This document shows positions 1-10,106 of a stretch of DNA of 64,000 nt, piece by piece. Made by a program: the position numbers and the translations under genes. Origin of the DNA: Isoetes taiwanensis. Lineage: Eukaryota; Streptophyta; Lycopodiopsida; Isoetales; Isoetaceae. The notes under the pieces were generated by a model. It saw only the letters and a program-made list of their open reading frames with translations. It did no database searches and was not told the DNA's origin. Location of the stretch: NCBI GenBank assembly GCA_021234155.1, contig JAJEKV010000042.1:2665257-2729256 (forward strand), read 5' to 3'. The stretch's first letter is position 1. Every line of letters begins with the position of its first letter.

Positions 1-676
1 GTACAGAGCCTGATAGGAGGAAAAAGAGGCAAAAATATATTGAGGAAAATGATGGCAAAAAAAGGAAGATTTGTCCTCATAGAACTTTCCAGGGTCAGTA
101 AGTCGGAAGAATTAGGAGGAAGTTCCAGTAGTGACTCGCTTATATCTGTTACTAGAGCTTTTGTGGCAAAATCACAAGTAACAGTGATATATAGTAGATG
201 GAGATCCTTGATGCAAAGGGTACTAAGTGGAGTTATTGTTTTGTTGAGCTATATCCTTCAATTTCTTCTCTCAATATGTGGACTAATAGAAAAGGAAGAA
301 ACTAAAGTATGCAAAACTTGGATATGGAGTTTGGTATTTGGATTTAGGGGCTACTAATCATATGCCTAATAAGAAGGAATTGTTCCAAACTATAACACCA
401 TTTCCAGGAAATGGGAGGGTAAAAATTGGGAAAGGATTGCTAGGTATACAAGGAGTAGACATTGTAGCGATGTATTTACCCTCAGTATTTGGATAATACA
501 TTGTATTTCCATGATTTTGAAGTTAACTTCATATCTGTCTCTAAAGTGGATGATGTAGGTTTGTAGGTTGAAGCAGTAAATACTATAGTATACATCATCA
601 ATCGACCTCCCACTAAGGCTCTTGCTTCAAGTGTACCAGAAGAGGCTTGGACGGGTAAGAAACCATATGTTAAAGC
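1..676 (+). mobile_element. Copia family A, partial unit I (gag end, protease, integrase end)
   Basis: The window opens inside a copia gag just at the zinc knuckle (CTEPDRRKK). It continues through a basic serine-rich linker to a protease region reading LGATNHMPNKKE near 345-375, where the usual catalytic D-S/T-G is degenerate, and on to a segment reading EVNFISVSKVDDVG near 510-560. At about 563 the sequence jumps directly to the integrase end (VEAVNTIVYIINRPPTKA, 568-625), so the middle is deleted. Frames are broken throughout. The next unit starts at 677 with no LTR between, so the boundary is itself a deletion junction. It is a relic with no coding capacity. Confidence 0.75.
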
Positions 677-2267
677 CATGGGTAGAATTGAGAGGTTGTC
701 TCACAATAATGCCTTCTATTAGTTGATTAATATTAGAGGTAAGCTAGAAAGGGCTTTGGAATATTGTATCAGAGAAAGAGCCGAGGCCAGTGGTAACAGC
801 AAGGAGAGTTCAAACATTGACTGCAGCACAGATTGTTGCTGAGGGCACTAGCTCTGAAGAAAAAATTGAACCAATAGATGCTGAAATGATTGCAAAGACA
901 AGTGAGACAGAGAGACATGCACTTGTGAAATGGGTGCAACGTGATTGGAAAGGTAAGAATAGGCTGATAAGGTTGCTCAGTTCAAGAATAGGCTGATGAG
1001 GCATCTTGATTATACAATGATTACTGATAGTGCCAAAGAGGCAGCAATTATCTTTGATCTATAGAAAGAGTTATTTCTCACAATAGGCTGATACGCATAC
1101 AATTGAATTTACCACAAAACTAGAGTATTACACTAGTGATGAGGGATATATTTCAGAGATCAAAAAAGCAGCCTTCCAACTCAAAGGAATGGAAAAAGGT
1201 CTTGATGATGACTTGATACTTGGAGCTCTTTTGCTAGGATTATCCATATTATACAATAACATCAAGAATTTAATTGGCTCATGTTAGCTGATTCTTATGG
1301 AAGATTCTAATCAAGAAAGAGGAAAGAAGTGTATCCACAAAGAAGGACAAACATTTGTTGGCAAGTAAGATTCTTGGGGAGCATGGAAATATTACAATTG
1401 TAACAAGTATGGACATCTAGCAAAAGACTGTACAGAGCCTGATATGAAGAAAAAGAGACAAAAAAATATTGAGGAAAATGATGGCAAATAAAGGAAGATT
1501 CGTGCGCACAGAACTTTCCAGGTCAGTAAGTCAGAAGTTCTAGTAATGACTCGCTTATCTCTGTTACTAGAGCTTTTGTAGCAAAATCACAAGCAACAGT
1601 GATATATAGTAGATGGAGATCCTTGTTGCAAAGGGTACTAAGTGGAATTATCGTTTTGTTGAGCTATGTCCTTCAATTTCTTCTCTCAATATGTGTCCTA
1701 ATAGAAAAGGAAGAAAAATAGAATCAATGGGCTTTATAGCAAAACTTGGACATGGAGTTTGGTATTTGAATTTAGGGGCTACTGATCATATGCCTAATAA
1801 GAAGGAATTGCTCCAAACTATAACACCAATTCCTGGAAATGGAAGGGTAAAAATTGGGAAAGGATTGCTAGGTATACAAGGAGTAGACATTGTAGCGATG
1901 TGTTTACCCTCAGCATTTGGATAATACATTGTATGCCCCTGATCTTGAAGTTAACTTGATATCTATCTCTAAAGTGGATGACGTAGGTTTGTATGCAACA
2001 CTTGGAGGTGGCAGATGCATAATAAAAAATAACGCCCTGAATTTTCTTGCAAAAGGAGTCAAGATGAGGTTTGTATAGATTGAGCTGGTGCCAAGCACTA
2101 TTGCTTTGACTGCACAATCCATAAACATGTACCAAGTGTGGTATGAAAGGCTCGGTCGTGTCAATTATCAATTTCTAAAGCAAATGAAAGAAAAAGGATA
2201 TATACAAGGACTGTCAAACATCAAAGCACCATCTGAATTGTGTGAGGGGCATGTCCTCATAAAGCTA

Positions 2268-2270
<3 letters not shown>

Positions 2271-2305
<35 letters not shown>
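2271..2305 (+). repeat. poly(A) tract of 35 inside copia unit II
   Basis: Uninterrupted run of 35 A in the pre-integrase/integrase linker. The same position in unit IV (11515-11534) also holds an A run of about 20, so the expansion began in a shared ancestor or the site is slippage-prone. Confidence 0.95.
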
Positions 2306-2308
<3 letters not shown>

Positions 2309-2527
2309 GTGCAATGCACAAAGATTGTACATATGGACGTATGGAATTCAACCAGTGACATCACTTGGAGGATCCAGGTATCGCTTATTAATTATGATGA
2401 TTTCACTCAGAAGAACTGGATTTACTTCCTTATGTACAAGTCTGATGCATTTCAATAGTTCAAAACATGGAAAGCCTTGGCTGAAAACTATAAAGAGAAG
2501 AAGGTAAAAGCTATCAGATTAGATGAG

Positions 2528-2742
2528 GTTCTAGATAAACGTCTGCAATTACTGAGCCCTCAGTAGTCATTATCTCCGCTTGTCTAGTATCATCATTACT
2601 GCAAAGGTTTTTTCCCTTGAAAACCTTTCGAGGTAGGGGTTTTTTAATCCTAGTAGTAATGATTGTACTAGCCCATTGTATGGGTCCCATGACCTATTGG
2701 TCTCCGTGGACGTTAAAAAAACTATTCTATTCTATTCTATTC
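2528..2742 (+). mobile_element. LINE 3'-end fragment with (TTCTA)n tail
   Basis: About 215 bp that interrupt the copia integrase. Comparison with unit IV near 11750-11795 shows that the block starting TTCTAGATAAACGTC is extra. It ends in GTTAAAAAAACTATTC plus a few TTCTA repeats. The same 3' block recurs at 34903-35109 directly downstream of a recognisable LINE reverse transcriptase, and on the minus strand at 18701-19040. This is therefore a severely 5'-truncated LINE copy. A stem-loop with arms AAAGGTTTT (2603-2611) and AAAACCTTT (2620-2628) is present. Confidence 0.8.
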
Positions 2743-3284
2743 AATAGTCTAGAATTTGATGCGTTCCTCTAAGCTTGTGACATCAAACATGAGACGTCTG
2801 TAACCGATGAACACCAACATAATGGTGTCACAGAGCGTAAGAATCGCACTGTCCTCGAAAGTGCACGCGTCGTGATCTTAGGTATTGATTACAGATTTTG
2901 GGTTGAAGCAGTAATCGACCTCCCACTAAGGATCTTGCTTCAAGTGTACCAGAAGAGGCTTGGACGAGTAAGAAACCATATGTTAAAGGTTTCAAGATTT
3001 TTGAATGTACAGCCTACCTACATCTCTTTAAAGATGAAAGGAAGTCAGACTCCAGTGAAAACAATATTACCCTAGTTTTGGTGATATCTTTGCAGGGTAT
3101 TTTTTTCCATGGAATCATCGAAATTACGCAGTAACTGCATAGTCACGCTGATTGTGCCTGTCTCTTAGGCAATTTCCTGCTCAAATTTTTTTAGCATGGA
3201 TATCTCGGTTGATCCAATTTCAAATTGGTTTGAACGACTTCCATGTTGGTCGGAATGAGAGGGATTAAAGGACATGATCCCTAC

Positions 3285-3541
3285 TGTTGGAAATCAGAAT
3301 GGACATGACAAGAATCGACACATCATTATTTATTGGCAACAGGAAGTTTGCTTCTGTTGTTAAGGTTGTACGCCAAATGCTAGTCTTAGATTAGAAAGTT
3401 ATGTTGTTCATTAGGTTAAGGAATGATTGCATGCATGCAAGCGGTTTGGCCTTTCCTATTTGGGAACCGACCATCCATGTATATCAGAAGAAACAAAATA
3501 GAAAACCAATCCTTTCAAGCGTCCATTTTTGTTTTGAATTA
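3285..3541 (+). repeat. LTR of copia family A (copy 1)
   Basis: Begins TGTTGGAAATC and runs to a primer-binding site immediately downstream. A second copy with the same start, body and end lies at 12354-12622. The two differ at many positions, so this family is old. The LTR sits between the integrase end of unit II and the gag start of unit III, as in a tandem arrangement that shares single LTRs. The exact 3' end is uncertain because no clear CA terminus is visible. Confidence 0.7.
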
Positions 3542-3553
3542 TGGTATTAGAGC
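3542..3553 (+). other. Primer-binding site (initiator tRNA-Met type)
   Basis: TGGTATTAGAGC matches the plant copia consensus TGGTATCAGAGC with one change. It directly follows the LTR and precedes the gag start at 3599. Confidence 0.7.
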
Positions 3554-4326
3554 AATTCGACTGCTATGGATGAGGATTGTAAGAGATAAAACAAAAATGG
3601 GTAGAATTGAAAGGTTGTCTCACAATAATGCCTTCTATTGGTTTATTAATATTAGAGGTAGCTTGCTAAGAAAGGGCTTTGGAATATTATATCAGAAAAA
3701 GAGCCGAGGCCAGTGGTAACAGCAAGGAGAGTTCAAACATTGACTGCAGCACAGATTGTTGCTGGGGGCACTAACTCTGAAGGAAAAACTGAACAAGTAG
3801 ACGCTGAAATGATTGCAAAGGCAAGTGAGACAGAGAGAGGCACTTGTAAAATGGGTGCAACGTGATTGGAAAGTCAAGAATATGCTGATGAGGTATCTTG
3901 ATGATACAATGATTGCTCAGGTTAAGAATAGGCTGATGAGGCATCTTGATGATACAATGATTGCTCAGGTTGAGGCTACTGACAGTGCCAAAGAGGCATC
4001 AATTATCTTTGATCTATATAAAGAGGCATTTCTCACAACAGGCTGACATGTATACAATTGAATTTACCACAAAACTAAAGGATTGCACTAGTGATGAGGA
4101 GTATATTTCAAAGATCAAAGCAGCGGCCTTCCAATTCAAAGGAATGGAAAAGGGTCTTGATGATGACTTGCTAGTTGGAGCTTTTTCGCTAGGATTATTC
4201 ATATCATACAATAACATCAAGAATTTAATTGGCTCATATCAGCTGATTCTTATGAAAGATTCTAATCAAGAAAGAGAAAAGAAGTGTATCCACAAAGAAG
4301 GATAAACATTTGTTGGCAAGTAAGAA
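3554..4326 (+). mobile_element. Copia family A, unit III, 5' part (gag)
   Basis: Leader plus gag: MGRIERLSHNNAFYWF starts at 3599. The region EALVKWVQRDWKVKN follows, with a short tandem duplication of the segment encoding LMRxLDDTMIAQV (about 3886-3969). Then comes ADMYTIEFTTKLKDCTSDEE to QERE(K)KCIHKEG. The unit is interrupted at 4326 by an L1 insertion and resumes at 9274. Target-site duplicate AAGTAAGAA lies at 4318-4326. Confidence 0.8.
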
Positions 4327-5155
4327 GTGATCTGCCACTTCACTGGCCCTTTCCTGGATCTGAAGCGCGTGGGATCTTGGTTGTCTGGGCACCTTCACAA
4401 GCTAGGGCTCCCTGCTTATCAATCTATCAAGCTTGTGGCAAAAGATCAACGTTGCTTTCTTTTGAAGTTTGAATCTCCTGAACCGGCTGCTCAACTCATA
4501 GAACGAGATGTTGATCCTCTCTAGAAACACTTCTTGCTCTATCAACAGTATGTTTCTGGATCCTTTCCAGCTAAGCCAGATGCCTTACGTGCCCCCTTCT
4601 GGTTTGTTATCGAAGATTTTCCTCCAGAGTTACAGGATTCCAAGTTCATTTCTAGTTCATTTCTGCCATTGCTAATGCGATTGGACTTCATTTGCAACAC
4701 TCCATAACCAACGGCATCACCAAGGTTTGCGTGGCAAGGCCCATTCATCGTGATTTGCCTCAAACAATTGTTGTCCAAAGCGGGCCCATGTTCTTTCCAT
4801 TTAAGCTGTCCTTGTTGAATGGTCCTGAGCTAGCTCTCATGTTTCCCGAAGCCCCTCTCTTTGCTCAATATCGTAGGGTTCACCAACAGGATTCTCCATC
4901 TGCTCCTCCGGCACTCCATGCTCCTGGAGTGCTCCTAGATCAGCTCCCATGATATCTCACAAGTCCCTGTGCCTGTGATTGCCCCACCTGCTCTTCCAGT
5001 TGCAGCTCCTCCACCTCAATCTTTGGATCACCAAATGTTGAGACTGGCTGAAATCCAGAAATCGCAAGAGCAAATTGAAGAGGCTCGTGGGCAGTATATG
5101 GACATTGATCGGCGTGGCATCCACCCACCACCTAAACATCCACCCGGCTCTTAGG
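4327..5155 (+). pseudogene. L1 ORF1 remnant (DUF4283-like gag)
   Basis: Reading across frames gives FTGPFLDLKRVGSWLSGHL, then CFLLKFESPEPAAQLIE, then ALRAPFWFVIEDFPPEL and AIANAIGLHLQHS. This is the usual order of the plant L1 ORF1 nucleic-acid-binding domain (a K/R-rich start, an F-x-I-K-F strand, then W-V-x-L/I-x-x-x-P). A proline-rich tail follows near 4900-5150. Stops at 4522-4524 and elsewhere, plus frame changes near 4650, break it. In living L1 elements this protein coats the RNA. Assignment rests on pattern only. Confidence 0.6.
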
Positions 5156-5379
5156 CCAACCACGAAAGTCCGCTAAGGGATCTAATTCCTCTCAAGGCCC
5201 CAGCCCTCAATTCGCCTTGGTGGCACTGCCCCAATTGCATCCCATGGTGGTCGCTTTGATCCACTTCAGTGGGCTGATTTGGTTGATGAGGTTGATGTGA
5301 TGCCAGGTGCCCAGGAAACATCCTCAAGCTCCCTTGAGACACCAGTAGTCTCATCTGAATTGGCCCCATCACAAGATCA

Positions 5380-6120
5380 ATGCGGTTAGTCTCATGGAAT
5401 GTTCAGGGTAGCCTCCTCCCCCTCCCCGCGAGTCGTATTTCTTTTTACTTATCTAGATTGGATGCTCGGTTTGTATGTCTTCAAGAGCATAAGTGTCGAA
5501 GGGAGACGATCAAAGCTTGCGCACATGATTGGTCGCAGGTTTAATGTCCTTATCGCAAAGAAATGATTACGCCAAAGGTGTGGGTCGTGATAGCATGGCT
5601 TCCTTCCTTGCCAGCCATCTTTACTCAGCTGACGCTTTGGTTGTTGGGCCCTAATTGTATGGCAGTGAGCAAGGGATTAAATATGGTCTAATTAATGTTT
5701 ATGCCCACAATAGACCCTCATCGAGAGCTTCACTATGGGCCTCTTTTATGAGGGAAGATACTCGGCTTGGGCTGCCACATTTCATGGCTTCTTGTTGGGG
5801 ATCTCAATATGGTGGAAGTGGAGTCCGATCGGTTGGGGCTTAACTTCTATAGTGGTGTCCGGTTTTGAACGCCAGCGGGCTTCGTCTACTCCATGACCGC
5901 AACCTCTCGGGAGATTGATGGTGAAGGTGCCTTCACTTGGTGCAATGGTCAAGTTGGTGGGGGTCGCGCAAGCTCTCGGTTGGATAGAGCTTATTGGAAT
6001 GCGATAATCTGATTCACGGACTTCCGTGTCTCTTTCGATTTTGTCTCGAGAGATAACTTCGGCCGCACCACCATCCGCAATTCATTTCGTGACGAGCCCC
6101 CGCAGCTAGCCGGGGCGGCC
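5380..6120 (+). pseudogene. L1 ORF2 endonuclease domain remnant
   Basis: Motifs of the L1 endonuclease occur in order across several frames: AVSLMECSG (normally a W-N-x-x-G start), VCLQEHKCR near 5477-5503 carrying the Q-E metal-binding pair, YGLINVYAHN near 5680-5710, VGDLNMVE near 5793-5818 (GDxN), and FTWCNGQVGGGRASSRLDRAYWN spread over 5935-6000. This enzyme nicks the target for target-primed reverse transcription. Stops and frameshifts separate the motifs, so it is not functional. Confidence 0.7.
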
Positions 6121-6163
6121 GGAAGGACGATGTTTTCACTTGAACGCGTGAAGTTCTTAAAGG

Positions 6164-7510
6164 ATGCCGACTTTCAAGAAGGTTGCCGCCTTCAATCGAC
6201 GCCGAGGTATGACCGGCATAGTGGATGCAATTGCAGCATCAAGGGTTTTGCCAAAAGTGGGGTCGGAGAGTCCGCAGCAGCAGGTCGTGTTTTCTTTGGA
6301 CACTTTGTATCGGGACTGCCCGCCTCTCGGGGGAAGTCTTCCAGGTGTTCATGATCGTGATATTTTGGCACAGATCCAAGCATTGGAGGAGGAGCAAATT
6401 CAGCAAGCAAAGATGAAGGTAGGTCTGCATTGGTTTCGTGATGGAGACCGTTGTGCGGGCTTTTTTTTCGGTACTAAGAGGCGCCGCATGACATCAACCA
6501 TGTCCTCATTGCTTTTTGTCGAATGGTTCGATGCTAACAGAGCCGACCGAACTCAAAGCGGCATCGTGATAACCACTTCCGACGCGTTTTTTGTTGAGAA
6601 ACATCTTCCCTTTCAATCAGAAATGCAAGATGCTGTTTTATCTAGGATTTCCCCCATCATCTCTGGTGAGCAGCCCGAGTCAATAGAGGCGGCTATGACA
6701 GCTGACGATTTAAAATTGGTAGTCTTTGAACTGAAAAGAGGCAAATGCCCAGGTTTGGATGGTTTGCCAATTGAGTTCTTCCAGGAGTATTGGGAATGGC
6801 TGGAGGCAGATGTGTATGATGCTTTATGTGACTTTCGGCGGTCCACTGCTTTGGATAGAATTCTAAATACAGGTGCCATCTCACTCATCCCCAAGGTCAA
6901 GGATCCTCAGACTATTTCAGATTGGCGGCCCATCACCTTATTGTCATCCGTATATAAGATCTTTGCCAAGGCTTTTGCAGAGCGGGTAAAGGACATTTTG
7001 GTAGAGTCCATCTCAACAACTCAGTCAGGTTTTCTTCCAAAACGGTGCATTTTGAATAATGTTGCTGCTGCTTACGAGGGAATTTATTGGGCACGTAGGC
7101 AAAACCTTCCAGTTGTATACCTTAAGCTTGATTTTGCAAAAGCTTATGACAGTGTCAGCTGAGAATTCATGCGGCGTCGTATGCTAAGACTGGGATTTGG
7201 GGAACAATTCACATCAGATATTATGAAGCTGCATATCTCTGCTCGGGCGACTGTCCTGTTCCATGGTGAGCCATCACATGCCTTTTCACTCGGTCGTGAT
7301 ATTCGCCAGGGATGCCTTTTAGCACCATTGCTTTTCACAATTGTTGCAGAGGCTTTGTCACAGTTATTCACCATTGCAACGATAGAGGGACTTCTCCATG
7401 GTCTTGCAATGGAGGACGACACACAAGAGGTTTGCAATCAATATGCAGACGACACGTTCCTCTTCCTAGTCGCTAATGATGAGAATCTTGTTCTTTGCCA
7501 AAATGCTTTT
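6164..7510 (+). pseudogene. L1 ORF2 reverse transcriptase remnant
   Basis: A long open stretch (6164-7162) carries KCPGLDGLPIEFFQEYW, ISLIPKVKDPQTISDWRPI, TQSGFLPKRCILNN and LDFAKAYDSVS. In normal L1 the last motif continues with W; here TGA at 7160-7162 stops it. The frame then resumes (FMRRRMLRLGFGEQF) through DIRQGCLLAPLLFTIV to the catalytic YADDTFLFL (7441-7467). A frameshift follows at about 7530. This is the family's RT palm in the correct order with the two active-site aspartates still present. Confidence 0.88.
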
Positions 7511-9100
7511 AGACACTTTTTCACCGGCAGGTGTTCTTGTGGGTGGCGAAGTGTACGACTTTGTGGACATTGGATAATCCGCCCGGCATGTGTTCACGAT
7601 TATCCATGGAAATTACTTGGCGCATGGACATGCCATCGGGTTGTTGGGGATTCCGGTTGGCATCCTTGTTACTATGGGAGCCGCATGGGAGGAGATCATT
7701 AGGGGTTTGAGAAGCACTTGTTCCGGTGGTCCACCGCTAAGTTGTCTCTTGCAGCCGCATTAAAAGGGCCAAGTCGGTCCTTAGTAGTACCCATGTTTAT
7801 ATGGCATCCCATCGCTAGCACCACGTGATCAAAGTGCGCGGAGCTCGTTGCAATAGTTCGAACTTTATTTGGGTGTAATCGAGGAAGGTGCCGTGGTTAA
7901 GGTGGCTTGGTCGAAGTGCATCCTTCCAAAATGGGCAGGTGGTCTGGGCATGATGGACTTCTTACCGCAGAGCAAAGTGCTTATTTCAAAGTTCATTTGG
8001 AGACTCCTGAATGGTGAGGATGACTCTCCCGGTTCACGCCTTCTTAGACAAGCTCTTGGTCCTTTCAGATCCCTCTAGGCAAGAAGGTCCCAAACCAGTC
8101 CCTACCTTGGGCTTTATTTCAGACTCTGCAGCCTTTTCCAAGCGCTTCTCCATTTTTGCGTGGCTTGTTGGCAGCATGGGAGGCAAATCAGACATCTTTT
8201 CTGGCCATGCCCCTCTATCCACACCCTATTGGAGACTCCATGATGGTGGGCACCATCGCCTCCGCACCCCCCTCAAGACCTCCATTGGCAGCCTCACTTC
8301 ATCCCCTTACACAGAGACGATGGGTTCTTGCAGGTGTTGTCTCTATTCAAGCATGGTATGAGGAGGGTCGCCTACTGTCTTGGCCTTAATTTCAGGCAAA
8401 GTTCCTGCTCTCTCGTTGGGATGTATCCCTATGGGAGAAGGTCGCGTAAAATTTGCCTCTCATAGTGCAAGTTGGTGTTCTTGAAAGGGTGCCATGGATT
8501 TGTCATGAAAATATTCACAAAGGCAAGCAATTTGTCGATCAAGATATCGCCTTCTTTTAGCACCACAACCCCTCCGGTTGCCGGATGGGTGGCACCTACA
8601 TGTTCCACAGCCCACTTTGTGTCGCATTACATGGCGATGGCTTTGGGATAGGTTGCTCCATCCTAAAATCTCATCTTGTGGTGGCGGGTTATCCACGAGG
8701 TACTGCGGGTTAATGCCTTTCGACATCGCTATGATCCTCGCGATATCCGCAGTATGCCCGCTCGCCTTCCGGACGTTGAGACTCTTGAGCATTGTCTCTT
8801 TGATTGTCCCGAGGTTCAACCAGCGTGGTCCCGGCTACAAGGTTTGTTTAACAAAGTACATTGACCGCCGATGCATCCTTTTGGCGTCCTATCCCAATGC
8901 ATGGCCTCCAGCTAAACAAAGGGCATTTCATCTTGGTTCCGGTTGGCTCCTATGGTCGATATGGGAGCGTCGCAGACACTACATATTTCAGGGCATTTAT
9001 TCATCTGCACATAGTATTATTACAGTGGCCCAGAAAAAGATATTGACAGCCTACGAGTGTTCTTCCCTTGACTCAGAACTGGTGGAACGCATCTAGATTC
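7511..9100 (+). pseudogene. L1 ORF2 C-terminal part with zinc-binding (zf-RVT) region
   Basis: Thumb/connection fragments include VKVAWSKCILPKWAGGLGM (7900-7953) and KVLISKFIWRLLNGEDDSPGS. Near 8676-8864 the zinc-binding region reads VWWRVIHEVLRVNAFR, then LPDVETLEHCLFDCPEVQPAW, the usual C...H-C-x-x-x-C ending of plant L1 ORF2. Several frameshifts separate the parts. The 3' UTR runs to the oligo-A. Confidence 0.75.
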
Positions 9101-9273
9101 AGTATCTTCGAATTGATTCTTATCATTAGTCTCCTATTATGGAGTAAGCACATTGTGCTCCAGGCTCGTGCTCCTGTGGCATCTCTGTGTGCTTACACAG
9201 TTAGATGAGACATGTAAATTTTGTATTTTTTCTCTGATTAATAAACTTTTTGGCTTTCGAAAAAAAAAAAAAA

Positions 9274-10106
9274 AAGTAAGAAACTGGGAAAATATGGAAA
9301 TGTTACAATTATAACAAACATGAACATCTAGCAAAAGATTGTATAGAGCCTGATAGGAGGAAAAAGAGACAAAAAATTTATTAAGGAAAATGATGGCAAA
9401 AAAAGGAAGATTCGTGCGCACAAAACTTTGCAAGTCAGTAAGTCAGAGGAATTAGGAGGAAGTTCTAGTAGTGACTCACTTATATTTGTTACTAGAGCTT
9501 TTGTAGCAAAATCATAAGTAACAGTGATATATAGTAGATGGAGATCCTTGTTGCAAAGGGTATTAAGTGGAATTATTGTTTTGTTGAGCTATGTTCTTCA
9601 ATTTATTTTCTCAATATGTGTACTAATAGAAAAGGAAGAAACTGAAGTAGAATCAATGGGCTTTATAGCAAAACTTGGACATAGAGTTTGGTATTTAGAT
9701 TTAGGGGCTACTGACCATATGTCTAAAAAGGAATTGTTCCAAACTATAACACAATTCCAGGAAATGGGAGGGTAAAAAATGGGAAAGGATTGCTGGATAT
9801 ACAAGGAATAGACATTGTAGCGATGTGTTCACCCTCAGCATTTGAATAATACATTGTATGTCCCTGATCTTGAAGTTAACTTGACATCTGTCTCTAAAAT
9901 CGATGACGTAGATTTGTATGCAACATTTGGAAGTGGCAGATGCATAATAAAAAATAACACCATGAATTTGCTTGCAAAAGAAGATCAAGATGGAGGTTTG
10001 TATAGATTGAGCTGGTGCCAAGAACTGTTGCTTTGGCTGCACAATCCATAAAAATGTACCAAGTGTGGTATGAAAGGCTCGGTCATGTCAATTATCAATT
10101 TCTAGC
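9274..10106 (+). mobile_element. Copia family A, unit III, 3' part (zinc knuckle, protease, pre-integrase)
   Basis: Continuation of the gag interrupted at 4326: ETGKIWKCYNYNKHEHLAKDC (zinc knuckle with decayed residues, 9281-9343). It continues through the serine-rich linker, a protease region reading LGATDHMSKKE near 9704-9735, and an open stretch 9842-10051 ending in the pre-integrase YQVWYERLGHVNYQFL (10057-10104). At about 10106 it switches abruptly to the gag of the next unit (ARRVQTLIAAQ). The whole integrase is therefore missing. Confidence 0.8.

Larger units (their letters stand above)
677..3284 (+). mobile_element. Copia family A, partial unit II (gag-protease-integrase, no RT)
   Basis: The unit starts with the gag N-terminus (MGRIERLSHNNAFY). 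It passes through the UBN2-like gag region (CTSDEGYISEIKKAAFQLKG near 1130-1190), a zinc knuckle (YNCNKYGHLAKDC, 1393-1431), the protease (LGATDHMPNKKE near 1775-1806), pre-integrase (YQVWYERLG, 2130-2156) and integrase remnants to about 3060. A 35-base A tract (2271-2305) lies in the pre-integrase/integrase linker. A LINE tail is inserted at 2528-2742. After the integrase end there are only about 220 bp before the LTR at 3285, so reverse transcriptase and RNase H are missing. Many stops and frameshifts. Confidence 0.8.
4327..9273 (+). mobile_element. L1-type LINE, nearly full length, inserted in copia gag
   Basis: A 4.95-kb non-LTR retrotransposon. In order it holds: a DUF4283-like ORF1 remnant, an apurinic-type endonuclease, reverse transcriptase with YADDT, and a zf-RVT-like C-terminus. 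It ends with an AATAAA signal (9240-9245) and an oligo-A tail (9260-9275). It is flanked by AAGTAAGAA at 4318-4326 and 9274-9282; in the related undisturbed copy near 13396 these join as one sequence. ORF1 starts inside its domain, so the 5' end is slightly truncated. Stops and frameshifts in every domain show that it is dead. Confidence 0.9.
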
